A DNA stretch of 64,000 nt from Rhodoferax sp. (GTDB lineage: Bacteria; Pseudomonadota; Gammaproteobacteria; Burkholderiales; Burkholderiaceae_C): NCBI RefSeq assembly GCF_025354435.1, contig NZ_JANXMU010000040.1:1-64000 (forward strand). Direction: 5' to 3'. This document shows, in pieces, positions 52,866 to 61,339 of the stretch. A model generated the notes under the pieces. That model searched no databases. It saw only the letters and a list, made by a program, of their open reading frames with translations, and had not been told where the DNA came from. How positions within the stretch are numbered: the stretch's first letter is position 1; the number at the start of each line of letters is the position of its first letter. The translations under genes were made by a program, and so were the position numbers.

Positions 52866-53522
52866 ATCAAAAATTCCTTCAAGGTCAATGGATAGGGGTC
52901 CGCTGGAGGGCGCTGAAAATCATGCAACTACCCCAAGGGCAAAGTGGTTTTGCACTCGCTAACCATCATAGGGTGGGTTTTTTTTCTTGTATCGGTATAT
53001 CCGCTTACTCGGGCAATTGATTTTTAAAACGCGATTCAATTATTTAAAGCACTTCAAGTACGTAAATGCACTTGCGTCGCAGCGCCATCAATTAGTGTCG
53101 GATTTCAGCTAGCCGGATAAAGCCAGCCTGTTAAGCGGGCTCAAAATCTGTAAATTTATGCAAAGTGAGCGCAGATAAATGCGCTTGCAGCACGGGCTAT
53201 TTTTTCGGGCCAAAAATGCCGCCAAAATCTTCTGCGCCGGCCTTTGAAAATTGCCGTAAGGGCCATCGCCACATGCCATCGGGTCGTACCGTCACATGCC
53301 GCTTTTGCCCCCGCCGCGTAGCCGCCTTGTTCACTTTGCGCGGTGTACCGGACGGCTTGCCAACCCCCGAATCGGTGCAGGCGAAAGTGGATCACGCCGA
53401 TACTTTTGCACGCTGATGGTGCAACCGGATCAACCGGCCATGGCCACCCTGGCCACAAAATGTAAATAGACGTGTGTTAACTTCACACCGTCACTGCGGT
53501 GGCCCCACACAAGGAATCGCTC
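52866..53522. other. Gene-free, AT-rich divergent intergenic region
   Basis: 657 bases between the binding-protein gene and the MFS gene, which point away from each other, so it must hold both promoters. Part of it (about 52960-53160) is notably AT-rich. A loose inverted repeat TGCAAAGTGAGCGCA / TGCGCTTGCA lies near 53159-53189. Two overlapping open frames (53156-53458 minus, 53165-53416 plus) lack ribosome sites and recognisable composition, so I do not call them. No GTCTGAC operator of the first locus is seen. Confidence 0.6.
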
Positions 53523-54791
53523 GTGCGCAACATACTCATCCCCCTGGCCTCACTTCTCAGCGGGGTGGGCATGTTGGTGGTCGGCACCGGCCTGCTGTTT
53601 GCGGCCATTGGTGCCCAGGCCAGTGCGGCCCATTTTTCTTCACTGGTGACCGGCCTGGTCAATTCGGCCTATTTCGCGGGCTTTGTGTTTGGCACCTATG
53701 CCTGCCCGGTCATCATCCGCCGCGTCGGGCACATCCGCGCCTTTGCCTCGATGGCCACGGTGGCCTCGGCGCTGCCCATCATGCACGCCTTGTGGGCCAA
53801 TCCCTGGGCCTGGGGCACGTTGCGCTTTGTCACCGGGGTCTGCCTGGTGGGCTTGTACATCGTGGTGGAGAGCTGGCTCAACGTGGTGGCCAACAGCCAG
53901 CAGCGCGGCAAGGTGTTTGCCGCCTATATGGCCGTCAACGGCGTGGCATTGGCGCTGGGCCAGTGGCTGATCCTGGTGGGCGACCGGTACGGCTTTGTGC
54001 CGTTTGCGCTGGTGTCCATCCTGTTCTCATTTGCCATGCTGCCCATTACGCTGACCCCGGTGAGCGAGCCCGTGCCCACCGATGCGCCCAAGCTGGGCCT
54101 GTTCGAACTGTTCTTTATTTCCCCCATCGGTGTGATCGCCGCCGTGGGCTCGGGTTTGCTCAACGGCGCGTTCTTCAGCCTGGGCACGGTGTTCGCCCAG
54201 GGCGTGGGGTTCAGCGAGGCGGGTACCGCCACCTTCATGGCCGCCACCATCCTGGGCGGGGCGGTGTTCCAGTGGCCGGTGGGGCATTTGTCCGACCGGC
54301 ACGACCGCCGCCGCGTGCTGTTTCTGGTCTGCGCCCTGAGTGCCGCCGTGGCGGTGGCGGGGTACTTCATGGCCCAAGGCAACGAGATGCTGCTGATCGG
54401 TCTGGGCGTGGTGTACGGTGGCTTGTCTTTTTCCATCTACGGGTTGTGCGTGGCCCATGTGAACGACCTGATCGACCCCTCGCGGGTGCTGGAAGTCACT
54501 GGCGGGCTGCTGCTGCTGTACGGAATTGGCTCCACGGTCGGGCCCACGCTGGGCGGTGCCATGATGGACTGGATGGGCCCCGAGGCCTTGATGCTGTATT
54601 TTGCGGGGACACTGGCCTTGCTGGTGCTGGCGATCTGGCGCTACAGCATCCACAGCACACCGCATGCCGACGAACATGCCGTCAAATCCGACTACGTGGT
54701 CATGGGCAGCGGCTCGCAGGCGGTCTTGCAGATGGACCCGCGCAGGACTGCAGCGGAATCCCACACCACCCCCGCTGATCTCGGCCCTTGA
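53523..54791 (+). CDS. MFS transporter (YcaD-like)
   Basis: 422 residues from the GTG at 53523, with AAGGAA 7 bases upstream; a GTG 8 codons earlier has no ribosome site. Twelve helices are visible. LASLLSGVGMLVVGTGLLFA and FVFGTYACPVIIRRVGHIRA at the start, GVCLVGLYIVVESWLNVVAN in helix 4, and the central loop then WPVGHLSDRHDRRRVLF place it in the YcaD group of the major facilitator superfamily. It probably carries a small organic acid or sugar acid for the dehydratase encoded next. The last 30 residues are hydrophilic. Confidence 0.88.
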   Translation: MRNILIPLASLLSGVGMLVVGTGLLFAAIGAQASAAHFSSLVTGLVNSAYFAGFVFGTYACPVIIRRVGHIRAFASMATVASALPIMHALWANPWAWGTLRFVTGVCLVGLYIVVESWLNVVANSQQRGKVFAAYMAVNGVALALGQWLILVGDRYGFVPFALVSILFSFAMLPITLTPVSEPVPTDAPKLGLFELFFISPIGVIAAVGSGLLNGAFFSLGTVFAQGVGFSEAGTATFMAATILGGAVFQWPVGHLSDRHDRRRVLFLVCALSAAVAVAGYFMAQGNEMLLIGLGVVYGGLSFSIYGLCVAHVNDLIDPSRVLEVTGGLLLLYGIGSTVGPTLGGAMMDWMGPEALMLYFAGTLALLVLAIWRYSIHSTPHADEHAVKSDYVVMGSGSQAVLQMDPRRTAAESHTTPADLGP

Positions 54792-54899
54792 ACACCTGGG
54801 CGCGCCAATCAATTATTAGGATTGATCTTGCCGCGGGCGGGGGTGGATAGGACAGTGCGGCCCTAAACTTTCTTCCAACCTTTAGTGCTTGGAGCCCGC

Positions 54900-56093
54900 A
54901 TGCAACTCGAATCCATCCAGACCTTCGTGGTGGCCAACCCGCCGCCCAGCTTTGGCGGCCGCTACTTTGTGTTCGTCAAGCTGCGCACCCGCTGCGGCAT
55001 CGAAGGCATTGGCGAGGCCTACACCGCCACCTTCGGCCCCCAGGTGGTGGCGGCCATGGCCGAAGACTTGTTTGCCCGCGTGTTCCAGGGCGAAGACCCG
55101 ATGCAGACCGAAACCCTGTGGCGGCGTGCCTACGGCGAAGGCTTCTCGCTGCGGCCCGACATCTCGCTGATGGGCGTGCTCAGCGCCCTGGAGATGGCCT
55201 GCTGGGACATCACCGGCAAGGCGCTAGAGCAACCCGTCTACAAACTGCTGGGCGGCCTGGTCAATCCGCGCTTGCGCAGCTACACCTACCTGTACCCCGA
55301 CCCGGGCGAGGATGAATCCTTTTACGGCGACCCGGACCGCTCTGCAGCGCGCGCCGTACGCTATGTGGAAGAGGGCTTTACCGCCGTGAAGTTCGACCCG
55401 GTGGGCGGCTACTCGGTGTTCGACCCACGCCAGCCCACGCTGGAGCGCATGGACATGTCGGAGCGCTTTTGCGCCCGCATCCGCGAAGCCGTTGGCGACA
55501 AGGCCGACCTGCTGTTTGGCACCCACGGCCAGTTCACCGTGTCCGGGGCCAAGCGCCTGGCGCGGCGACTCGAACGCTACGACCCGCTGTGGTTTGAAGA
55601 GCCGACACCGCCCGAGCGCCCGGAGGCGATGGCCGAGGTGGCGCGCTACACCTGCATCCCCGTGGCCACGGGCGAGCGCCTGTGCACCAAGTACGAATTT
55701 GCCCGCGTGCTGGAGACCGGTGCGGCCAGCATCCTGCAGCCCAACCTGGGCCGCGTCGGCGGCATTCTGGAAGCCAAAAAGATCGCCGGCATGGCCGAAG
55801 CGCACTACGCCCAAATCGCCCCGCACCTGTACTGCGGCCCGGTGGTGGCGGCAGCCAATATCCAGCTGGCGGCCTGCATCCCTAACTTTTTGATTCTGGA
55901 AAGCATCCAGCAGTTTGGCGGCTTCCACGCACAGCTATTGAAGAAGCCACTGCAGTGGGAAGGCGGCTACGTCATTCCCAGCAAGGAACCCGGCCTGGGG
56001 GTAGAGCTCAACGAAGCCGTGGCTTTGGCCCACCCCTATGACAGCACGCGCCTGCACCTCGACATGGCGCAACATCCCCTGGGCTATTACTAA
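54900..56093 (+). CDS. DgoD-like enolase-superfamily protein with an altered metal site
   Basis: 397 residues from the ATG at 54900 with TGGAG upstream. It aligns with galactonate/mannonate dehydratase-type members. E233 (WFEEPTPPE), E259 (ATGERL) and H309 (APHLYCGP) fall at the exact spacing of E209, E235 and H285 of Escherichia coli DgoD, and H209 matches H185. But the first metal ligand, Asp in DgoD, is glycine here (FGTHGQ, G207). Either another residue completes the magnesium site or the reaction differs. It should act on a sugar acid. It is followed 8 bases later by an aldehyde dehydrogenase gene and preceded by an MFS carrier. Confidence 0.8.
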   Translation: MQLESIQTFVVANPPPSFGGRYFVFVKLRTRCGIEGIGEAYTATFGPQVVAAMAEDLFARVFQGEDPMQTETLWRRAYGEGFSLRPDISLMGVLSALEMACWDITGKALEQPVYKLLGGLVNPRLRSYTYLYPDPGEDESFYGDPDRSAARAVRYVEEGFTAVKFDPVGGYSVFDPRQPTLERMDMSERFCARIREAVGDKADLLFGTHGQFTVSGAKRLARRLERYDPLWFEEPTPPERPEAMAEVARYTCIPVATGERLCTKYEFARVLETGAASILQPNLGRVGGILEAKKIAGMAEAHYAQIAPHLYCGPVVAAANIQLAACIPNFLILESIQQFGGFHAQLLKKPLQWEGGYVIPSKEPGLGVELNEAVALAHPYDSTRLHLDMAQHPLGYY

Positions 56094-56101
56094 TTTTTGA
56101 C

Positions 56102-57520
56102 ATGACGCACTACCTAAACTTCATCAACAACCAATGGGTGGCCGGTACCGCCAGCTACACCGTCACCAACCCCGCCACCGAGGAAACCGTAGGCCAGGTC
56201 AGCGCCGCCAGCGCCGCCCAGGCTCTGGCCGCCTGCGACGCCGCCGCTGCAGCCCAGCGCGGCTGGCGCCAGCTGACCAGCATCGAGCGCGGCAACCATC
56301 TGCGCGCCTTTGCCGATGCGCTGGTGGCCCGCAAATCCGCCATCGGCCAGGCCCTGGCGCTGGAGTCAGGCAAGAGCCTGGAAGATGCCGAGAACGAAGC
56401 CGTCTACGCGGCCGACATCACCCGTTACCACGCCGAATGGGCGCGCCGCATCGAGGGCGAAATCATCCCCAGCGACACCCCGGGCGAGAACCTGATGCTG
56501 CACCGCGAACCCATGGGCGTGGTGGCCTGTTTGATCCCGTTCAACTACCCCGTCTACACCCTGCTGCGCAAAATTGCGCCAGCGCTAATCACCGGCAACA
56601 CCGTGGTGGTGCGCCCCAGCAACCACACACCCTGCTCGGCTTTCGAAATCGCCCAGGCGGTGCTGGACGCGGGCCTGCCCCCCGGCGTGGTCAACATCCT
56701 GGCCATGGGCCACGCCGAGGCTGAAGTGCTCTGCACGCATCCCAAGGTGGCCATGATCACGCTCACCGGCAGCGTCGGCGCGGGCCAGCGCGTGCTGGAC
56801 TATTCGCGCGTCAACATCGCCAAGGTGTCGCTGGAACTGGGCGGCAAAACCCCCGCCATCGTGGCCGCCGATGCCGACCTGGAAAAAGCCGCCAGCGACA
56901 TCGTGCGCTCTAAAACCACCCACTGCGGCCAGCTCTGCACTGCGGTGGAACGGGTCTACGTGCAAGAGGCCGTGCACGACGCGCTGGTAGCCAAGCTCAA
57001 AGCCAAGCTCAGCGCCCACGCCTTCGCCAACCGTGCGGAGCAACCCCAGCACATGGGCCCGCTGGTCAGCGCCTCGGCGCGCCAGGGCATCCATGCGATG
57101 GTCGAGCGCGCCCTGCAGGCCGGTGCCCAGCTCGAATGCGGCGGCACAGTGCCCAGCGGCCCTGGCTACTTCTACCCGCCCACCCTGCTCACCCAGGTGC
57201 GCCAAGACATGGAAATCGTGCAGGAAGAAGTCTTTGGCCCGGTGCTGTGCGTGCTGCCCTACACCACGCTGGACCACGCGCTGGCGCTGGCCAACGACCA
57301 CCAGTTCGGCCTGGCATCGGTGCTGTACACGGCCGACTACCGCAGCGTGATGCAGGCCAGCAATGAGATCGAAGCCGGAGAGCTCTACATCAACCGCACC
57401 CCCGCCGATCCCTACCAGGGCTACCACGCAGGCTGGAAACGCTCCGGCCTGGGCGGGGACGACGGCAAGCACGGCATGCTCGAATTTACCCAGACCCGGC
57501 TGGTGGTGATGAAATACTAA
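56102..57520 (+). CDS. NAD-dependent aldehyde dehydrogenase
   Basis: 472 residues, normal length. NAD-binding region GVVACLIPFNYPVYTLLRKI, then FTGSV-like LTGSVGAGQRVLDYS, the catalytic glutamate in SLELGGKTPAIV and the nucleophile cysteine in HCGQLCTAVERVYV. The C-terminal GPVLCVLPYTTLDHALALAN and INRTPADPYQGYHAGWKRSG are typical of AldA/glycolaldehyde-lactaldehyde types. Eight bases after the dehydratase, so probably in the same operon. It could oxidise glyceraldehyde or tartronate semialdehyde to glycerate for the glycerate kinase encoded downstream. Confidence 0.92.
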   Translation: MTHYLNFINNQWVAGTASYTVTNPATEETVGQVSAASAAQALAACDAAAAAQRGWRQLTSIERGNHLRAFADALVARKSAIGQALALESGKSLEDAENEAVYAADITRYHAEWARRIEGEIIPSDTPGENLMLHREPMGVVACLIPFNYPVYTLLRKIAPALITGNTVVVRPSNHTPCSAFEIAQAVLDAGLPPGVVNILAMGHAEAEVLCTHPKVAMITLTGSVGAGQRVLDYSRVNIAKVSLELGGKTPAIVAADADLEKAASDIVRSKTTHCGQLCTAVERVYVQEAVHDALVAKLKAKLSAHAFANRAEQPQHMGPLVSASARQGIHAMVERALQAGAQLECGGTVPSGPGYFYPPTLLTQVRQDMEIVQEEVFGPVLCVLPYTTLDHALALANDHQFGLASVLYTADYRSVMQASNEIEAGELYINRTPADPYQGYHAGWKRSGLGGDDGKHGMLEFTQTRLVVMKY

Positions 57521-57521
57521 T

Positions 57522-57576
57522 GAAATTGCCCTCTAGCGTATATTTAATCTACGCTGGTAGCTACTAAAAACATAGT
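57522..57576. repeat. Repeat A copy after the aldehyde dehydrogenase gene
   Basis: GAAATTGCCCTCTAGCGTAT, TTAATCTACGCTGGTAGC, TACTAAAAACATAGTGGAC. It stands 40 bases before the LysR gene that runs in the same direction. Confidence 0.75.
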
Positions 57577-57617
57577 GGACACGCCCGGAATTGCCAAGCC
57601 ATGGCGATAATGCCGCG

Positions 57618-58517
57618 ATGGAACTCACCCCACTCCGCGCATTTCTGGCTGTGGCCCGCCACGGCCAGCTGGTGCGGGCGGCCGAGCAACTGCACCTGAC
57701 CCAATCCGCGCTGTCCAAGCAGATCAAGGGCCTGGAGGACGAGCTGGGCGTGCTGCTGTTTGCGCGCACGCCCACCGGCATGGTGCTCACCGGCGAAGGG
57801 CGGCGGCTGTTGCCGCTGGCCACCAAGACAGTGGAGTCGGTACAGGACATCAGCGCGCTGGCGGCGCAGATGCGGGGCACCGTGTCGGGCGGGCTGCGGC
57901 TGGGCACCATCATCGACCCGGAATCCATCCGCCTGGGCCCGCTGCTGGCGGCCCTGCTGGAGTTTTACCCGCACGTGGACGTGGCGCTGCAGCACGGCAT
58001 CTCGGGCAGCGTGCTGCAGATGCTGCGCAACGGCGAGGTGGACGCCTGCTTCTTCCTCGGCGCTCTCAAAGACCCCGACATCGCGGTGCGCCAGCTCTGG
58101 CTGGAGCACTATGTGGTGGTCGGCCCCATGGCCTGGGAAGAGCGGCTGCGCCAGGCCGATTGGAGCGACCTCGCCGCCATGCCCTGGCTCTCCACCCCGG
58201 TGGGCGGCTCGCAGTACGGCCTGGTGGCCCAGATGTTTGCCGAGCGCGGCCTGAGCCACCGCACCTCGGTGCAGGCCGACCAAGAGGCCACCATGTTCGA
58301 GCTGGTGCAAAGCGGCGTGGCCCTGGGCCTGATGCGCGAACGCATCGCCGCGCCAGTGCTACAGCGTGGCCAGGTGGTGATGTGGCAGGGCGTGCGCCTG
58401 CCTTGTCCGCTGTCGCTGCTGTACCGCCGCTCCGACGAAAACGCCGCCACCCTCCAGGCCCTGCTGGCCATGCTGCAAGTGGTGTGGCCGGTCGATGAAG
58501 GCGATCCAGAGGTCTAA
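57618..58517 (+). CDS. LysR-family transcriptional regulator
   Basis: 299 residues from the ATG at 57618. The HTH is RHGQLVRAAEQLHLTQSALS followed by KQIKGLEDELGVLLFAR; the effector domain has GLRLGTIIDPESIRLGPLLA and MPWLSTPVGGSQYGLVAQMF. It lies between the dehydratase/aldehyde dehydrogenase genes and the MFS/glycerate kinase/pyruvate kinase genes, so it probably controls one or both of these groups in response to the sugar acid or an intermediate. LysR proteins usually act on a divergent promoter; here there is none, so its target site is unknown. Confidence 0.9.
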   Translation: MELTPLRAFLAVARHGQLVRAAEQLHLTQSALSKQIKGLEDELGVLLFARTPTGMVLTGEGRRLLPLATKTVESVQDISALAAQMRGTVSGGLRLGTIIDPESIRLGPLLAALLEFYPHVDVALQHGISGSVLQMLRNGEVDACFFLGALKDPDIAVRQLWLEHYVVVGPMAWEERLRQADWSDLAAMPWLSTPVGGSQYGLVAQMFAERGLSHRTSVQADQEATMFELVQSGVALGLMRERIAAPVLQRGQVVMWQGVRLPCPLSLLYRRSDENAATLQALLAMLQVVWPVDEGDPEV

Positions 58518-58712
58518 GGGTTTTCACCATGCGGCATGACAGGGCGCGCGCCTAAGTCCTTGTCGGTAAAGGCTATTCCCGTGCGTTGAGGCCGGGTTGC
58601 CGCAATGTCACTCGGCAGATGCAGGTGGCCTGCCTAGACTGCGCCCAGACCGGTTTTCCCGGTCGGTGGCGAGCCGCCACGCACCCACAGTCCATCCCCT
58701 GGAGACATAAAA

Positions 58713-60023
58713 ATGCCTATTCCCGCCCCTGCCAGCGACGCGCTGGAGCAAGCCACCTACCGCAAGGTCATGTGGCGGCTGATTCCCTTCCTGTTCCTGT
58801 GCTACGTGGTGGCCTACCTCGACCGCGTCAACGTCGGCTTTGCCAAGCTGCAGATGCTGACCGATTTGAAGTTCAGCGACACCGTCTACGGTCTGGGGGC
58901 GGGTATCTTCTTCATCGGCTATTTCCTGTTTGAAGTGCCCAGCAACATGATCTTGCACCGCACCGGTGCCCGAGTGTGGATCGCCCGCATCATGGTCACC
59001 TGGGGGGTGATTTCTTCGTGCATGATGTTTGTGACCACACCCACCATGTTCTACGTGCTTCGCTTCTTTCTGGGCGTGTCGGAAGCGGGCTTCTTCCCCG
59101 GCATCATCCTGTACCTGACGTACTGGTTCCCGTCGGCCCGGCGCGCACGGGTGGTGGCGCTGTTCATGACGGCCATCGCCTTGTCGGGCGTGGTGGGCGG
59201 CCCGCTGTCGGGCTGGATCATGCAGGCCTTTGCCGGGGTGAACGGCTGGGCGGGCTGGCAATGGCTGTTTTTGCTGGAAGGCATTCCATCCATCCTGGTC
59301 GGCATCAGCGTGTACTTTTATCTGGACGATTCCATCGCCCAAGCTCCCTGGCTCAGTGATGCCGAAAAGCGCCTACTGATCGACAACATCAGCCGCGACG
59401 AAGGCTCCCGCGCCGACCACAGCCTGAAGCAGGTCTTCCGCAATGGCCGGGTGTGGCTGATGGCCAGCATCTACTTCTGCTTCATCATGGGCCTGTACGG
59501 GATCAGCTTCTGGCTGCCGCAGCTGGTCAAAACGGCGGGCGTGAAAGACGTGTTGGATGTGGGGCTGCTGACCATGATTCCCTACGCCCTGGCCGCCGTC
59601 GCCATGGTGCTGGCCAGCCGCAGTTCGGACCGCAGTGGCGAACGCCGCTGGCACACCGCCGGGGCTGGCTTCATCGGTGGCGTGGGCCTGATCTTGAGCG
59701 GCATCTTCGGCGGCGATCTGGCGCTGGCCATGGCCGCACTGAGCCTGGCCACCATGGGCATTCTGACCAGCCTGCCCCTGTTCTGGACCCTGCCGACCAG
59801 CATGCTGCGCGGCTCGGCGGCGGCAGCGGGCATTGCGTTGATCAACGCGGTGGGCAACCTGGCCGGTTTCGTTAGCCCCTTCATGGTCGGCAGCATCAAG
59901 GATGCCACCGGCAGCACCACGGCGGGCCTGTATGTGCTGGCGGCCAGCCTGTTCCTGGGCGGTATTCTGGTACTGCTGGCCACGCGGGGCCGCCACGCAG
60001 CCGCCAGCGGGTCCCGCGCTTGA
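58713..60023 (+). CDS. ACS-family MFS transporter (anion:cation symporter)
   Basis: 436 residues. The family start is ATYRKVMWRLIPFLFLCYVV followed by AYLDRVNVGFAKLQM, a signature of hexuronate, tartrate and phthalate carriers. Also RFFLGVSEAGFFPGIILYLT in helix 4 and GMILHRTGARVW in loop 2-3 are seen. It imports organic acids with protons or sodium. It is followed 18 bases later by glycerate kinase and pyruvate kinase, which suggests a sugar acid, tartrate or glycerate. A GGAGACA ribosome site precedes the ATG at 58713. Upstream lies a short hairpin (GTGGCGAGCCGCCAC). Confidence 0.92.
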   Translation: MPIPAPASDALEQATYRKVMWRLIPFLFLCYVVAYLDRVNVGFAKLQMLTDLKFSDTVYGLGAGIFFIGYFLFEVPSNMILHRTGARVWIARIMVTWGVISSCMMFVTTPTMFYVLRFFLGVSEAGFFPGIILYLTYWFPSARRARVVALFMTAIALSGVVGGPLSGWIMQAFAGVNGWAGWQWLFLLEGIPSILVGISVYFYLDDSIAQAPWLSDAEKRLLIDNISRDEGSRADHSLKQVFRNGRVWLMASIYFCFIMGLYGISFWLPQLVKTAGVKDVLDVGLLTMIPYALAAVAMVLASRSSDRSGERRWHTAGAGFIGGVGLILSGIFGGDLALAMAALSLATMGILTSLPLFWTLPTSMLRGSAAAAGIALINAVGNLAGFVSPFMVGSIKDATGSTTAGLYVLAASLFLGGILVLLATRGRHAAASGSRA

Positions 60024-60041
60024 CTGCCGGTCGGAGGCTCC

Positions 60042-61331
60042 ATGACGACGACCCCACCGGTGGACCACCGGACCCTGCTGCGCAGCCTGTTCGATGCGGC
60101 CATCGCCTCGGCGCAACCCGCGCTGTGCCTGCCCCCGCACCTTCCGCCACCGCCCAAGGGGCGCACCATCGTCATCGGCGCGGGCAAGGCCTCGGCCGCC
60201 ATGGCCCGGTCGCTGGAAGACCATTGGCACGGCCCGCTCGAAGGCCTGGTCATCACCCGCTACGGCTATGCCGTGCCGTGCCAGCGCATCGAGATCGCCG
60301 AAGCCGCCCACCCGGTGCCGGATGCTGCGGGCCAGCAGGCCACCGCGCGCATCCGCGAAATGGTGACCGGCCTGACGGCAGACGACTTGGTGATCGCCCT
60401 CATCTCCGGCGGCGGCTCGTCGCTGCTGGTCGCCCCCGGCGAGGGCTTGACGCTGGCCGACAAGCAGGCCGTCAACACCGCGCTGCTGGAGTGCGGGGCC
60501 AGCATCTCCGAGATGAACTGCGTGCGCCGCCACCTGTCCCAGGTCAAGGGCGGTCGCTTGGCCGCGGCCTGCCACCCCGCAAAAGTGTGGACCCTGCTGA
60601 TCTCCGATGTGCCGGGTGACGACCCGATCAACATCGCCTCCGGCCCCACCGTGGCCGACCCCACCACCTGCGCCGACGCGCTGGCCACCATCGACCGCTA
60701 CCGCATCCTGGTGCCGCCCGCTGTGCGCACGCTGCTGGAGAGCGGCCAGGGCGAAAGCATCCAGCCCGGCGATCCGCGGCTGGAGCGCTGCACCACGCGC
60801 ACCATCACCGCCCCGCAAATGGCCCTGGAAGCCGCCGCCGCCGTAGCCCGCGCTGCGGGGGTCACGCCCTACATCCTAGGCGACAGCCTGGAGGGCGAGG
60901 CCCGCGACCTGGGCAAGGCCATGGCCGGCATCGCCCGCCAGGTGGTGCTGCACGGCCAACCGTTCCAAACCCCTTGCGTACTGCTGTCGGGCGGCGAGAC
61001 CACGGTGACCGTCAAAGGCACGGGCCGGGGCGGGCGCAATGTGGAATTTTTGCTGTCATTGGCCGTGGCGCTGGACGGCCTGCCCGGCGTGCACGCCCTG
61101 GCGGGCGATACCGACGGCGTGGACGGTGCCGAAGAAATTGCCGGGGCCGTCCTCACGCCCGACACCCTGGCCCGCGCCTGGGCACAAGGCATCCGCCCGC
61201 GCCACAGCCTGGACAACAACGACGGCCACGGCTTCTTCCAGGCGCTGGGCGACTCGGTGGTGACCGGCCCCACGCTCACCAACGTCAACGACTTCCGGGC
61301 CATCCTGATCGATGGCCCCCTTAATGTCTAA
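60042..61331 (+). CDS. gckA: Type-2 glycerate kinase (GckA/TtuD family)
   Basis: 429 residues with an N-terminal DUF4147 domain (VIGAGKASAAMARSLEDHWH, then LVIALISGGGSSLLVAPGEG, DVPGDDPINIASGPTV) and a C-terminal MOFRL domain (VLLSGGETTVTVKGTGRGG, ALAGDTDGVDGAEEIAGAV). It phosphorylates D-glycerate to 2-phosphoglycerate; older annotations call it hydroxypyruvate reductase. It lies between the MFS carrier and pyruvate kinase, 8 bases from the latter, as in tartrate and glycerate utilisation operons. This makes glycerate the likely end product of the local sugar-acid route. Confidence 0.92.
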   Translation: MTTTPPVDHRTLLRSLFDAAIASAQPALCLPPHLPPPPKGRTIVIGAGKASAAMARSLEDHWHGPLEGLVITRYGYAVPCQRIEIAEAAHPVPDAAGQQATARIREMVTGLTADDLVIALISGGGSSLLVAPGEGLTLADKQAVNTALLECGASISEMNCVRRHLSQVKGGRLAAACHPAKVWTLLISDVPGDDPINIASGPTVADPTTCADALATIDRYRILVPPAVRTLLESGQGESIQPGDPRLERCTTRTITAPQMALEAAAAVARAAGVTPYILGDSLEGEARDLGKAMAGIARQVVLHGQPFQTPCVLLSGGETTVTVKGTGRGGRNVEFLLSLAVALDGLPGVHALAGDTDGVDGAEEIAGAVLTPDTLARAWAQGIRPRHSLDNNDGHGFFQALGDSVVTGPTLTNVNDFRAILIDGPLNV

Positions 61332-61339
61332 AGGTTTCC

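Noticed and set aside
53156-53458. Two overlapping opposite-strand frames in the large intergenic region
   Set aside because: Neither has a ribosome site or protein-like composition; Cys/Arg/Trp-rich translations look like non-coding sequence.
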